Origin: Noviluteimonas sp052115395
GTDB lineage: Bacteria; Pseudomonadota; Gammaproteobacteria; Xanthomonadales; Xanthomonadaceae
Reading direction: 5' to 3' (one strand)
Assembly (NCBI GenBank): GCA_052115395.1
Contig: JBFRGO010000001.1
DNA: 64,000 nt
Each line of letters begins with the position of its first letter. Position 1 is the stretch's first letter. The translations under genes were made by a program, and so were the position numbers. The notes beneath the pieces were generated by a model. The model saw nothing but the letters and a program-made list of their open reading frames with translations, did not search any database and was not told where the DNA came from. Below are positions 9,111 through 17,226 of the stretch, in pieces.

Positions 9111-10108
9111 AGAAGGGCGACACGCCGGGCTGGTGGTATTCCGATGGCCCGGTGCCGCTGGGCGCCCGCGCGCTGAGCGGCGTGTACGGCGGCCTCGTCG
9201 GCATGCGCCGCAAATGGTACGGCCGCGGTTGGCTGAAACAACAGAAGGCCGGCGTGCCCGTCATCGTCGTGGGCAATGTCGCGGTCGGCGGTACCGGCAA
9301 GACGCCGCTGTCCATCGCGCTGATCGAGCGCCTGCGCGAGGCCGGCTGGAACCCCGGTGTCGCCAGCCGCGGTTACGGTCGCGCCGATCCCAAGGCCGCG
9401 CGTTGGGTCGATGCGAAAACCGCGCCGGCCGATGGTGGCGATGAACCCGTGCTCATCGCATTGCGCACCGGCGCGAAGGTGCGCGTGGACCGCGACCGCG
9501 TCGCCGCCGCGCGCGCGCTCGCGCAGGCCGGCTGCGACATCGTCGTGTGCGACGACGGCCTGCAGCATTACCGGCTCGCGCGCGATGTCGAGATCGATGT
9601 CGTCGACCTGCGCCGCCACGGCAACAATCGCCTGCTGCCCGCCGGCCCCTTGCGCGAACCGGTGCAGCGCGCCGAGCAATGCGACTTCCGCGTGGTCAAC
9701 GTGGGCGGCGACGACGTGCCCGCCGGTTTCGGCGAGTGGCCGATGCGCCTGGTGCCGGGCGGCGTGCAGCCGATCGAAGGCGGGCGCCCGAAACCGCTGT
9801 CCGCGTTCTCGGGCCAGCGCGTGCATGCGGTCGCCGGCATCGGCAATCCCGATCGCTTCTTCAACATGCTGCGCGCGCACGGCATCGCGGTGGTGCCGCA
9901 TGCCTTCGCCGACCACCATGCCTACGTGCCGGCGGATTTCGAATTCGGCAGCCGCCTGCCGGTGCTGATGACCGAAAAGGACGCGGTGAAATGCCGCGCC
10001 TTCGCCGACAGTGCGTTTTACTCCGTGCCGGTGCGCGCCGAATTGCCGGAAGCGTTCTGGATCGCCTTGTTCGACAAACTGCCGCCGAAGGGGCCTGCCG
10101 CCGCATGA
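9107..10108 (+). CDS. lpxK: LpxK, tetraacyldisaccharide 4'-kinase
   Basis: This 333-residue enzyme phosphorylates the 4' position of the lipid A disaccharide at the membrane. The unusual P-loop GNVAVGGTGKTP (residues 56-67) is preceded by a hydrophobic N-terminal helix region, and the motif CDDGLQHYRL near residue 146 and ADHHAY near 267 are typical of LpxK. Its start overlaps the msbA stop and its stop overlaps the kdsB start, both as ATGA. Confidence 0.95.
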   Translation: MKKGDTPGWWYSDGPVPLGARALSGVYGGLVGMRRKWYGRGWLKQQKAGVPVIVVGNVAVGGTGKTPLSIALIERLREAGWNPGVASRGYGRADPKAARWVDAKTAPADGGDEPVLIALRTGAKVRVDRDRVAAARALAQAGCDIVVCDDGLQHYRLARDVEIDVVDLRRHGNNRLLPAGPLREPVQRAEQCDFRVVNVGGDDVPAGFGEWPMRLVPGGVQPIEGGRPKPLSAFSGQRVHAVAGIGNPDRFFNMLRAHGIAVVPHAFADHHAYVPADFEFGSRLPVLMTEKDAVKCRAFADSAFYSVPVRAELPEAFWIALFDKLPPKGPAAA

Positions 10109-10884
10109 TCGCCGCGCCATCCAGCGAATTCGTCGTCGCCATTCCCGCGCGTTATGCCGCCTCGCGCCTGCCGGGCAAACCGCTGCGCGCGCTCGCCGGT
10201 GAACCGCTCGTGCTGCACGTCGCGCGCCGCGCGCTCGCCGCCGGTGCGCGCGAAGTGTGGGTCGCCGCCGACGACCAGCGCATCGCCGACGCCCTCGCCA
10301 ACAGCGGCGTGCGCATCGCGATGACCTCGCCCGATCACGCCTCGGGCACCGATCGCCTCGCCGAATGCGCGCGCATCGCGGGTTGGTCGGCCGACACCAT
10401 CGTCGTGAACCTGCAGGGCGATGAACCCTTCGCGCCGGCCGCCGGCCTCCAGGCCGCCGCCATGGCGCTGGCCGGGTCCGATGCGGAGATGGCCACGCTC
10501 GCCACGCCGATCGAAGACGTCGAGACGTTGTTCGATCCCAACGCCGTGAAGCTCGTGCGCGGCGCCGACGGCAACGCGCTGTATTTCAGCCGCGCGCCCA
10601 TTCCGTGGCCGCGCGATGCGTTCGCCGCGGATCGCGGCACGCTGCCCGAGGGCGGCCATTGGCTGCGCCACATCGGCCTGTACGCGTATCGCGCCGGTTT
10701 CCTGCAACGCTTCGCCGCGCTCCCGCCCGGGCGCCTGGAGCGCATCGAATCGCTGGAACAACTGCGCGTGCTCGAAGCCGGCTTCCGCATCGCGGTCGCG
10801 CTGTCGCCCGAACCGTTCCCGCCCGGCGTCGACACGCCCGAAGACCTGGCGCGCGCCGAAGCGCGACTTTCGTCAGGCACGTGA
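10105..10884 (+). CDS. kdsB: KdsB, CMP-Kdo synthetase
   Basis: This 259-residue cytidylyltransferase activates Kdo for the LPS inner core. It has the N-terminal nucleotide-binding motif VVAIPARYAASRLPGKPL, then TSPDHASGTDRLAE, VVNLQGDEPF and YFSRAPIPWPRD, all in family order. Length matches KdsB (about 250). It completes the exbB-exbD-msbA-lpxK-kdsB run, linked to lpxK by an ATGA overlap. Confidence 0.95.
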   Translation: MIAAPSSEFVVAIPARYAASRLPGKPLRALAGEPLVLHVARRALAAGAREVWVAADDQRIADALANSGVRIAMTSPDHASGTDRLAECARIAGWSADTIVVNLQGDEPFAPAAGLQAAAMALAGSDAEMATLATPIEDVETLFDPNAVKLVRGADGNALYFSRAPIPWPRDAFAADRGTLPEGGHWLRHIGLYAYRAGFLQRFAALPPGRLERIESLEQLRVLEAGFRIAVALSPEPFPPGVDTPEDLARAEARLSSGT

Positions 10885-10972
10885 ACCTTCGACCCAAATC
10901 ACGCATGCTGCATCGCACCCATCCCTAGAATCGGGCGCGACGGGAATGGCCGGAAGTTCGGAGCAGGTGGGG

Positions 10973-12382
10973 ATGGGACGTACGCTGGTGCCGGGGTTTC
11001 CTTCGTCGTTGCATTGGTTGAACGCGGCACCGCCGGCGTCGGCGCATTTGCGTGGCTGGCTGACGGCGGTGGCCTTCGTCAACATCGGTTCGGCCTGGTC
11101 GATCCAGGCGATGCACGACCTGCAGGCGCTGCGCCTTCGCCATCCCGGTCGCCTGCGTGCCTTCGCCGTGCACGTGCCGCGCTTCGACCACGAACGCGAT
11201 CCGCGCCGCACCCTCAAGCGCGCCAACCGCCACGGCATCACCTTGCCGCTGGCGATGGATGCCGATTGGGTCGCGTGGCAACAGTGGGGCGTGCGCTCCT
11301 GGCCGACCGTCGTGCTGATCGACGGCAACGGCGACGTGCAGGGGCGGCTGGAAGGCGGCGATGCCCTCGGCGATCTCGACAAACGCCTGCAGGCCCTCGC
11401 GGGCACGCCGACGATCGAAGACGACACGCAGTCGCGCAAGGTGCGCGAGCCCGCGATGCCGCTGATGTTCCCCACGGGCCTGGCGGTCACGCCGCAATAC
11501 ATCTACATCGCCGACAGCGGCCACAACCGCGTGCTCGAATGCAGCCACGCCGGCCGCATCCTGCGCGTGTTCGGCACGGGCGACGCGAACCTGATCGACG
11601 GCGACCCGGCCCACGCGTCCTTCCATTGCCCGCACGGCCTGGCCTTGCAGCGCGACATGCTCTACGTCGCCGACACGGGCAACCACGCGGTGCGCCAGAT
11701 CAACCTGCGCAGCGGCGACACCAAAACGCTGTGCGGCAACGGCAAGCGCGGCACGCCGACCGAAGGGCCCGTGCGCGAATCTTCCTCCGTGCGGCTCGAC
11801 GCGCCGCGTGCGGTCGCGGTGTCGAACGACCAGTTGCACATCGCGCTCACCGGCGACAACAAGCTGTGGACCTACGACCTGGGCCGCGACCTGCTCACGT
11901 TCCGAGCGGGCTCGGGCGAGCTTGCGGTGAAGGACGGCATCGGCTCGGCGGCGGCCTTCGCGCAACCGGTGGCGCTCGCGGCCGTGCAGCAGAACCTCTA
12001 CGTGTGCGACAGCGCGGGCTCGGCGATCCGCGCGCTCAAGCTCGGCGACCATTCGGTGCAGACCTTGCTGGGGCAGGGGCCCTGGGCCTTCGGGCATGTC
12101 GATGGGCCGCGCAACATCGCGCAGCTGCAGGAGCCGCAGGCGATCGCGCTCGACCCCGACCTGCCGCTGCTGTGGATCTGCGACTCCGGCAACGACCGCC
12201 TGCGCAGCCTGCGCCTGGGCGGCGGCGAGATGACCACGCACATGCTCCCGCAACCGCTGCACGGCCCCTCGGGCCTGGCGGTGGGCGCCGGCGCGGTGTG
12301 GATCGCCGACACCGACGCGCACGCGGTGCTGCGCGTGGACCCGAAAACCGGTGCGGTTCAGCATGTGCCGATTGGGGAATGA
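10973..12382 (+). CDS. NHL-repeat protein with a cysteine-less thioredoxin-like domain
   Basis: This 469-residue protein has an N-terminal thioredoxin-like domain (about residues 30-140; WQQWGVRSWPTVVLIDGNG is the thioredoxin cis-Pro region) and a C-terminal NHL beta-propeller with repeats such as YIADSGHNRVLE, YVADTGNHAVRQ and WICDSGNDRLRS. The arrangement matches NHLRC2-like proteins, which normally carry a CCINC-type active site; here the corresponding place reads NIGSAWSIQ and has no cysteine. The ATG at 10973 is chosen because GGAGCAGG lies just before it; one at 10946 would add nine residues. No signal peptide is seen. Function unknown. Confidence 0.8.
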   Translation: MGRTLVPGFPSSLHWLNAAPPASAHLRGWLTAVAFVNIGSAWSIQAMHDLQALRLRHPGRLRAFAVHVPRFDHERDPRRTLKRANRHGITLPLAMDADWVAWQQWGVRSWPTVVLIDGNGDVQGRLEGGDALGDLDKRLQALAGTPTIEDDTQSRKVREPAMPLMFPTGLAVTPQYIYIADSGHNRVLECSHAGRILRVFGTGDANLIDGDPAHASFHCPHGLALQRDMLYVADTGNHAVRQINLRSGDTKTLCGNGKRGTPTEGPVRESSSVRLDAPRAVAVSNDQLHIALTGDNKLWTYDLGRDLLTFRAGSGELAVKDGIGSAAAFAQPVALAAVQQNLYVCDSAGSAIRALKLGDHSVQTLLGQGPWAFGHVDGPRNIAQLQEPQAIALDPDLPLLWICDSGNDRLRSLRLGGGEMTTHMLPQPLHGPSGLAVGAGAVWIADTDAHAVLRVDPKTGAVQHVPIGE

Positions 12383-12406
12383 CGCGGCCGCCCCGATAAT
12401 GTCCCG

Positions 12407-14272
12407 GTGACGACGCAAGCCCCGCAACAAGCACCCTTCGACGGCAAGGCCTTCGCCCGCGGGCTGGGCACGCAGCCCGGCGTGTACCGCATGTACGGCA
12501 AGGACGATGCCGTGCTGTACGTCGGCAAGGCGCGCGCGCTGAAGAACCGCGTCGGCAGTTACTTCAACGCCACGCCCAAGGCGGCGCGCACGATGGCCAT
12601 GCTCGCGCAGGTCGTGCGCATGGAAACCACCGTCACGCGCACCGACGCCGAAGCGTTGCTGCTCGAAAACCAGCTGATCAAATCCCTGCAGCCGCGCTAC
12701 AACGTGCTGCTGCGCGACGACAAGAGCTATCCCTACGTCCTGCTCACGCAGGAACCGTGGCCGCGCCTGGCCTTCCATCGCGGCCCGCGCGCGATCGCCG
12801 GGCGTTACTTCGGCCCATATCCGAGCGCCGCGGCCGTGCGCGAAACGCTCAACTCGATGCACAAGCTGTTCAAGTTGCGCAGTTGCGAGGACAGCGTCTT
12901 CCGCAACCGCTCGCGGCCGTGCCTGCAATACCAGATCGGGCGATGCAGCGCGCCCTGCGTCGGGCTTGCGCCCGCGCGCGATTACGCCGACGCCACGCGG
13001 CGCGCCTCGCTGTTCCTCGACGGCCGCAGCGAGGAACTCGGCAACGAATTGACCTCGGCGATGGAAGCGGCGAGCCAGCGTCTGGATTTCGAAGAGGCCG
13101 CGCGCCTGCGCGACCTGGTGGCCACCATCCGCAAGATGCAGGCGCGCCAATACGTCGACGGCCAGGCCGCCGACCTGGACGTGCTGGCCGTCGCGATGCA
13201 GGGCGCGTCGGCGTGCGTGTTGCTGCTCGCCTTCCGCGACGGGCGCAACCTCGGCACGCGCGCGTTCTTCCCCAAGACCAACGGCGCGCCGCCGGACGAA
13301 GTGTTGTCCGCATTCGTCTCGCAGTACTACGCCGAACAACCGCCGCCGCGCGAAATCGTGCTCGATCGCGACGTGCCCGATCGCGAGCTGATCGAAGTCG
13401 CGCTGTGGGAAACCGCCGGCCGCAAGATCCAGCTCAAGTGCAACGTGCGCGGCGAACGCGCCGGTTATGTCGACCTGGTCAAGCGCAACGCCGAACTCAC
13501 GCTGGCGACGGAACTGGCGAGCCACGCCGCACAGAGCGCGCGTGCCGAAGCCTTGCGCGAGATGTTCGGCCTGGCCGAAGCGCCAAAGCGCATCGAATGC
13601 TTCGACATCAGCCACACGATGGGCGAGGCGACGGTGGCCTCGCAGGTCGTCTTCGACGAAAACGGCGCCGTGCGCGCGCAATACCGCCGCTACAACATCA
13701 CCGGCATCGAACCCGGGGACGACTACGCGGCGATGCACCAGGCGCTCGAGCGCCGCTTCCGCCGCGCGATCGAGGAGGGCGGGGTGCTGCCCGATGTCCT
13801 GCTGATCGATGGCGGCAAGGGCCAGCTCGCGCAGGCCAATGCGGTGTTGAAGGATCTCGGCGTCTCGTCGGTGTACGTGGTCGGCGTCGCCAAAGGCGAG
13901 GAACGCCGCCCGGGGCACGAGACGCTGATCCTTCCCGACGGGCGCGAACTGCGCCCCGGGCCCGAATCCCCCGCGCTGCAACTGGTCCAGCAAGTGCGCG
14001 ACGAGGCCCACCGCTTCGCCATCACCGGCCATCGCGGCAAGCGCCAGAAGGCGCGCAGCACCAGCCGGCTGGAGGACATCCCCGGCATCGGCCCGCGCCG
14101 CCGCGCGAGCCTGCTCAAGCATTTCGGTGGCCTGGGCGGACTGAAGCAGGCCGGCGCCGAGGAGATCGCGCGCGTGGAAGGGGTCAATGCCGCGCTCGCC
14201 GAACGAATCTATGCCACGCTGCACGGGCTGCCGATGCCGGCGGCGGGAACACAGGCAGGACGCGACGGATGA
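12407..14272 (+). CDS. uvrC: UvrC, excinuclease ABC subunit C
   Basis: This 621-residue nuclease makes both incisions in nucleotide excision repair. The GIY-YIG domain is at the N-terminus (GVY at 25-27, YVGKA at 38-42), the UvrB-contact UVR helix pair is around SQRLDFEEAARLRDL (about 223-237), and the RNase H-like nuclease contains ECFDISHTMGE and LIDGGKGQL. The C-terminus has helix-hairpin-helix motifs (IPGIGPRRRASLL). It starts with GTG. Its stop overlaps the pgsA start as ATGA. Confidence 0.97.
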   Translation: MTTQAPQQAPFDGKAFARGLGTQPGVYRMYGKDDAVLYVGKARALKNRVGSYFNATPKAARTMAMLAQVVRMETTVTRTDAEALLLENQLIKSLQPRYNVLLRDDKSYPYVLLTQEPWPRLAFHRGPRAIAGRYFGPYPSAAAVRETLNSMHKLFKLRSCEDSVFRNRSRPCLQYQIGRCSAPCVGLAPARDYADATRRASLFLDGRSEELGNELTSAMEAASQRLDFEEAARLRDLVATIRKMQARQYVDGQAADLDVLAVAMQGASACVLLLAFRDGRNLGTRAFFPKTNGAPPDEVLSAFVSQYYAEQPPPREIVLDRDVPDRELIEVALWETAGRKIQLKCNVRGERAGYVDLVKRNAELTLATELASHAAQSARAEALREMFGLAEAPKRIECFDISHTMGEATVASQVVFDENGAVRAQYRRYNITGIEPGDDYAAMHQALERRFRRAIEEGGVLPDVLLIDGGKGQLAQANAVLKDLGVSSVYVVGVAKGEERRPGHETLILPDGRELRPGPESPALQLVQQVRDEAHRFAITGHRGKRQKARSTSRLEDIPGIGPRRRASLLKHFGGLGGLKQAGAEEIARVEGVNAALAERIYATLHGLPMPAAGTQAGRDG

Positions 14273-14850
14273 AGATGACGGTACCGACCTGGCTCACCAT
14301 CGCCCGGATCGTGATGATCCCCGTGCTGGTCCTGGTGTTCTACCTCCCTTACAAGTGGACCAATTTCGCGGCGGCCTTCGTCTTCGCCTTCGCCTCGTTG
14401 ACCGACTGGCTGGACGGCTGGATCGCGCGCCGCTGGAACCAGTATTCGGCCTTCGGCGCGTTCCTGGACCCGGTGGCCGACAAGCTGATGGTCGCCACGG
14501 CCCTGTTCCTCATCGTGCAGAGCCACCCCACGCGCTGGATGGCCCTGTGGGCGGCGGTGATCGTCGGCCGCGAGATCGCGGTTTCCGCGCTGCGCGAATG
14601 GATGGCCGAAATCGGCCAGCGCAAGAAAGTGGCCGTGGCCAGCATCGGCAAGATCAAGACCATCGTGCAGATGGTGGCGGTGACGCTGCTGCTGTACCAC
14701 GAGCCGCTGCTGGGGATCCGCGTGTTCACGATCGGCGAATGGATGCTGGCGGCCGCGGCGCTGCTGACGCTGTGGAGCGGATTCGAGTATCTGCGTGCGG
14801 CCTGGCCGGCATTGCGTGAGCAAGCGCATGCAGGTGTTGACAGTCCATGA
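14269..14850 (+). CDS. pgsA: PgsA, CDP-diacylglycerol-glycerol-3-phosphate phosphatidyltransferase
   Basis: This 193-residue integral membrane enzyme makes phosphatidylglycerophosphate. It has the complete CDP-alcohol phosphotransferase motif: Asp49-Gly50, Ala53-Arg54, Gly63, Asp67 and Asp71, with Asp46 just ahead. About five or six hydrophobic segments follow. The uvrC-pgsA-tRNA-Gly order is common in gammaproteobacteria. The promoter of the downstream tRNA gene overlaps its last codons. Confidence 0.94.
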   Translation: MKMTVPTWLTIARIVMIPVLVLVFYLPYKWTNFAAAFVFAFASLTDWLDGWIARRWNQYSAFGAFLDPVADKLMVATALFLIVQSHPTRWMALWAAVIVGREIAVSALREWMAEIGQRKKVAVASIGKIKTIVQMVAVTLLLYHEPLLGIRVFTIGEWMLAAAALLTLWSGFEYLRAAWPALREQAHAGVDSP

Positions 14851-14864
14851 TTCGCCCGTAAAAT
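14837..14864 (+). promoter_or_regulatory. Consensus sigma-70 promoter of the tRNA-Gly gene
   Basis: TTGACA at 14837-14842 and TAAAAT at 14859-14864 are separated by 16 bases. A GC-rich discriminator (GGCGGGC) follows, as is usual for stringently controlled stable-RNA promoters, and the mature tRNA begins 13 bases after the -10 box. The -35 box lies within the last codons of pgsA. Confidence 0.8.
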
Positions 14865-14876
14865 GGCGGGCTCAAT

Positions 14877-14952
<76 letters not shown>

Positions 14953-14976
14953 AGTTTTGGACTCGATTGTCCAGGT

Positions 14977-15006
14977 CGAAGCCCCGTTCGCGGGGCTTCG
15001 TTGTTT
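14977..15006 (+). terminator. Intrinsic terminator after tRNA-Gly
   Basis: A perfect 10-bp stem (CGAAGCCCCG / CGGGGCTTCG) closed by a TTCG tetraloop at 14977-15000 is followed by TTGTTT. It lies 25 bases after the tRNA and should end its transcript. Confidence 0.8.
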
Positions 15007-15039
15007 CAGTCGGATGTGGTTGAATCCGATACGTCATCC

Positions 15040-15113
15040 GGCCGGGTGGCAGAGTGGTTATGCAGCGGACTGCAAATCCGCGTACGCCGGTTCAATTCCG
15101 ACCTCGGCCTCCA
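15040..15113 (+). tRNA. tRNA-Cys (anticodon GCA)
   Basis: This 74-nt cloverleaf has acceptor GGCCGGG pairing with CTCGGCC, anticodon stem GCGGA/TCCGC around loop CTGCAAA, T loop TTCAATT and an encoded TCCA end. Anticodon GCA reads cysteine. It lies downstream of the tRNA-Gly terminator, so it either has its own weaker promoter or depends on read-through. Confidence 0.95.
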
Positions 15114-15122
15114 GATCACGAC

Positions 15123-15156
15123 AAAGGGTTGCGCGAAAGCGCAGCCCTTTTTCTTT
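15123..15156 (+). terminator. Intrinsic terminator after tRNA-Cys
   Basis: A 12-bp stem with one G-T pair (AAAGGGTTGCGC / GCGCAGCCCTTT) closed by a GAAA tetraloop is followed by TTCTTT. It starts 9 bases after the tRNA-Cys CCA and ends just before the ribosome site of the next gene. Confidence 0.8.
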
Positions 15157-15169
15157 GAGGAGCCGCCCC

Positions 15170-15478
15170 ATGAACTGGCTTGAGTGGTACCGCATCGTGG
15201 CGTACCGGGACGTCCGCGATGTTCCGCGCTTCCTGCTCGCGACCAATGCCACCGAAGACGCCTTCTGGATCCTGGATGCAGGTTTCGACGACGCGCACGC
15301 CACCATCTACACGATCCATGATGCCGGGCGCGTTTTGGCTGAAGCGACCGAGCGCTTCGAACGGCATGCAGCCGATCCCACAGCACTCCCCGCAGTCGGA
15401 TGCATTCCGGTCGAGCATGTGCAGTTCGATGAAACGGGGCGCAGTGCGTTGAAGCTGACAAGCCCGCCGATCACCTGA
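15170..15478 (+). CDS. Hypothetical 102-residue protein
   Basis: The ATG at 15170 follows a GAGGAG ribosome site. The protein is soluble and mixed alpha/beta in look, acidic in the middle (FDDAHATIYTIHDAG), with no signal peptide or membrane helix and no recognised family. It lies directly after the tRNA-Cys terminator and converges with the acyltransferase remnant. Confidence 0.7.
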   Translation: MNWLEWYRIVAYRDVRDVPRFLLATNATEDAFWILDAGFDDAHATIYTIHDAGRVLAEATERFERHAADPTALPAVGCIPVEHVQFDETGRSALKLTSPPIT

Positions 15479-15480
15479 CG

Positions 15481-15990
15481 TCACCTGCGGAACACGGTCT
15501 CCGAAAACCCGCGCGCCGCACTCACCGTGATGTGGTCATCATCGAAATACAGCGAGTTCCCGTCCTTCGTCATCGGGCACACGGCAGGCGTGCAGAAGTA
15601 GTCTGCGGGTTCGATGTACTGAACATTCGGGTGCATCGCGATTTCAGCGCGCATGAACGCGCGCACGGGTGCGGCGCGGCGTTCGAACTCGGCGCGTGAC
15701 ATCTTGCATTGCGCCACTTCGTCGGCCGCGCCGCGAGCACGGAACGGAAATCGTCGCGGCCATCCTGTCGCGGCAGGCGGTCGAGCCAGAAGCCGCCGAG
15801 GACGACGGTCGGTGCGCGCCGTGCGAACGCGAGCGCGCTCGCGTTGAAGCGCGCGCATGTCCTCGCGCCGGCGTGGCGTGCCGAGGGCAGGCATGTGTCC
15901 ATCGTCAGTTGTCGCACCACGCCGTAGTGCTCAGCGAAAGGATTTCCGCGCGTGGTGAACGGACGTGCGGACATCGGCGCGTACGAGCGA
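15481..15990 (-). pseudogene. Remnant of an acyltransferase-3/SGNH protein (C-terminal SGNH domain only, frameshifted)
   Basis: Two minus-strand frames together read as the end of an OafA/YrhL-type O-acyltransferase SGNH domain. The first (about 15985-15750) contains AEHYGVVRQLTMDTC and APTVVLGGFWLDRL. The second (about 15745-15481) contains FERRAAPVRAFM, then YFCTPAVCPM and LYFDDDHIT, the usual catalytic Asp/His block. At least one frameshift near 15730-15760 joins them. The block I GDSH motif that should precede AEHY is degraded to GNPF, so the nucleophile is lost, and the membrane acyltransferase half is absent; the region abuts an unrelated permease gene. Coordinates of the upstream edge are approximate. 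Confidence 0.7.
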
Positions 15991-15994
15991 TAGC

Positions 15995-17113
15995 TCACGC
16001 CTCGGGCGGTGGACTCTCCGGTACCGGCTCCGGCTGCATCGGCAGTTCGGGCGGTGAGTCCACCCACGCCCAGAAGATCCGGTAGCCGACGGCGAGCAGC
16101 ACGGGCCCGATGAACAAACCGACGACGCCCATCGACACCATGCCGCCCAGCGCGCCGATGAGCACCACCGGCATCGGCACCGAGACGCCGCGTCCGAGCA
16201 GCAGGGGTTTGAGCACGTTGTCGACGAGACCCGCAAGGAAGACGTACACGCCGAAGACGATCGTCGCCGCGTCGAAGCCACGCGTCGAGAACACGTAGAC
16301 GATCACGGGAATCGTGACCAGGCTGACGGGGATCTGCACGATACCCAGCATCAACACCAGCAGCGCAAGCACGCCCGCGGCCGGCACGCCCATCAGCACG
16401 AAGCCCAGCCCGATCAGCAGCATCTGGATGAAGGCGATGCCCACCACGCCCTGCGCCACCGCGCGGATGGTGGCCGTGCACAGTTCTGCGAAGCGAAGGC
16501 CGCGTTGCTCGCCGAACAGGCGTGCGGCGATGCGATGCGACGCGTTTGTTGCGGCTTGCGCATACGCCATCCAGATAGCGGCGATCGCGAGCGCGGCGAG
16601 GAACATCAACAGGCCGACCGCGGCGCCGGCCGTCTTTCCCAGGACGGCGAAGGTGAACGTGCGCAACTGCGGCGCGAATTTCATCGCCAGGTCGGTCAGG
16701 TGCGTCGAGGCTTGCATCCAGACCGCATGCAGGCGCTCGCCGATGATCGGCCAGGTCTTGACCGAATCGGAGGGCGGCGGAATCTGGAAGCGTCCGCTGC
16801 GCGCCATCTCCAATGCGTAGGCCGCCGAATCGGCGATCGACGCGGCCATCAGATACAGCGGAACGAGCAGCACCGCGATGAGCACGAGGAGGATCGCCGC
16901 CGACAGATGACCGTCCTTCCAATGCAATCGGCCTTGCAACCTGCTCTGCAGCGGATAGAGCGTGACCGCGAGGATCACAGACCACACCATCAGGTTCAGG
17001 AACGGCCGGAAGACGGTGTAGCAGCAGACAGCGAGGATCACCACCAGCCCGACGCGCACGTACACGTCGATCAGCATGCGCGGCCAAACCTTTTCAAAGA
17101 GGGGCGCAGGCAT
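15995..17113 (-). CDS. AI-2E family transporter (PerM-type permease)
   Basis: This 372-residue polytopic protein has the family layout: two N-terminal helix pairs, an amphipathic central region (about residues 95-150), and a C-terminal set of helices with GLVDNVLKPLLLGRG and GLFIGPVLLAVGYRIF. Members are often called AI-2E or PerM transporters; most have no proven substrate. The start is supported by GGGGAAAG before the ATG. The C-terminal tail is proline- and glutamate-rich. It is transcribed in the same direction as the PNGase A-like gene 113 bases upstream. Confidence 0.88.
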   Translation of the reverse strand: MPAPLFEKVWPRMLIDVYVRVGLVVILAVCCYTVFRPFLNLMVWSVILAVTLYPLQSRLQGRLHWKDGHLSAAILLVLIAVLLVPLYLMAASIADSAAYALEMARSGRFQIPPPSDSVKTWPIIGERLHAVWMQASTHLTDLAMKFAPQLRTFTFAVLGKTAGAAVGLLMFLAALAIAAIWMAYAQAATNASHRIAARLFGEQRGLRFAELCTATIRAVAQGVVGIAFIQMLLIGLGFVLMGVPAAGVLALLVLMLGIVQIPVSLVTIPVIVYVFSTRGFDAATIVFGVYVFLAGLVDNVLKPLLLGRGVSVPMPVVLIGALGGMVSMGVVGLFIGPVLLAVGYRIFWAWVDSPPELPMQPEPVPESPPPEA

Positions 17114-17174
17114 CGGCTTTCCCCGGGGTTGTCTTGCTTACTACGTCATCCCCCGGCGGCAACGGCCCATGCGC

Positions 17175-17203
17175 GATGGGCGCGGCCTCCAACCGCGCCC
17201 ATC
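17175..17203 (-). terminator. Possible terminator hairpin downstream of the PNGase A-like gene
   Basis: A perfect 11-bp inverted repeat (GATGGGCGCGG / CCGCGCCCATC) with a 7-base loop lies 24 bases beyond the stop of the PNGase A-like gene. No T-tract follows on the minus strand, so termination would be weak or factor-assisted. Confidence 0.45.
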
Positions 17204-17226
17204 GGGGCCCTTCACACAGCGCGCAA

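Noticed and set aside
10925..14224. Over 1,000-codon open frame on the minus strand opposite uvrC and the NHL gene
   Set aside because: Very high GC keeps antisense frames open; it has no recognisable motif, while both plus-strand genes are certain.
15001..15039. Promoter for tRNA-Cys
   Set aside because: TTGTTT lies in the terminator tail, and no -10 box with suitable spacing was found, so no promoter is claimed.
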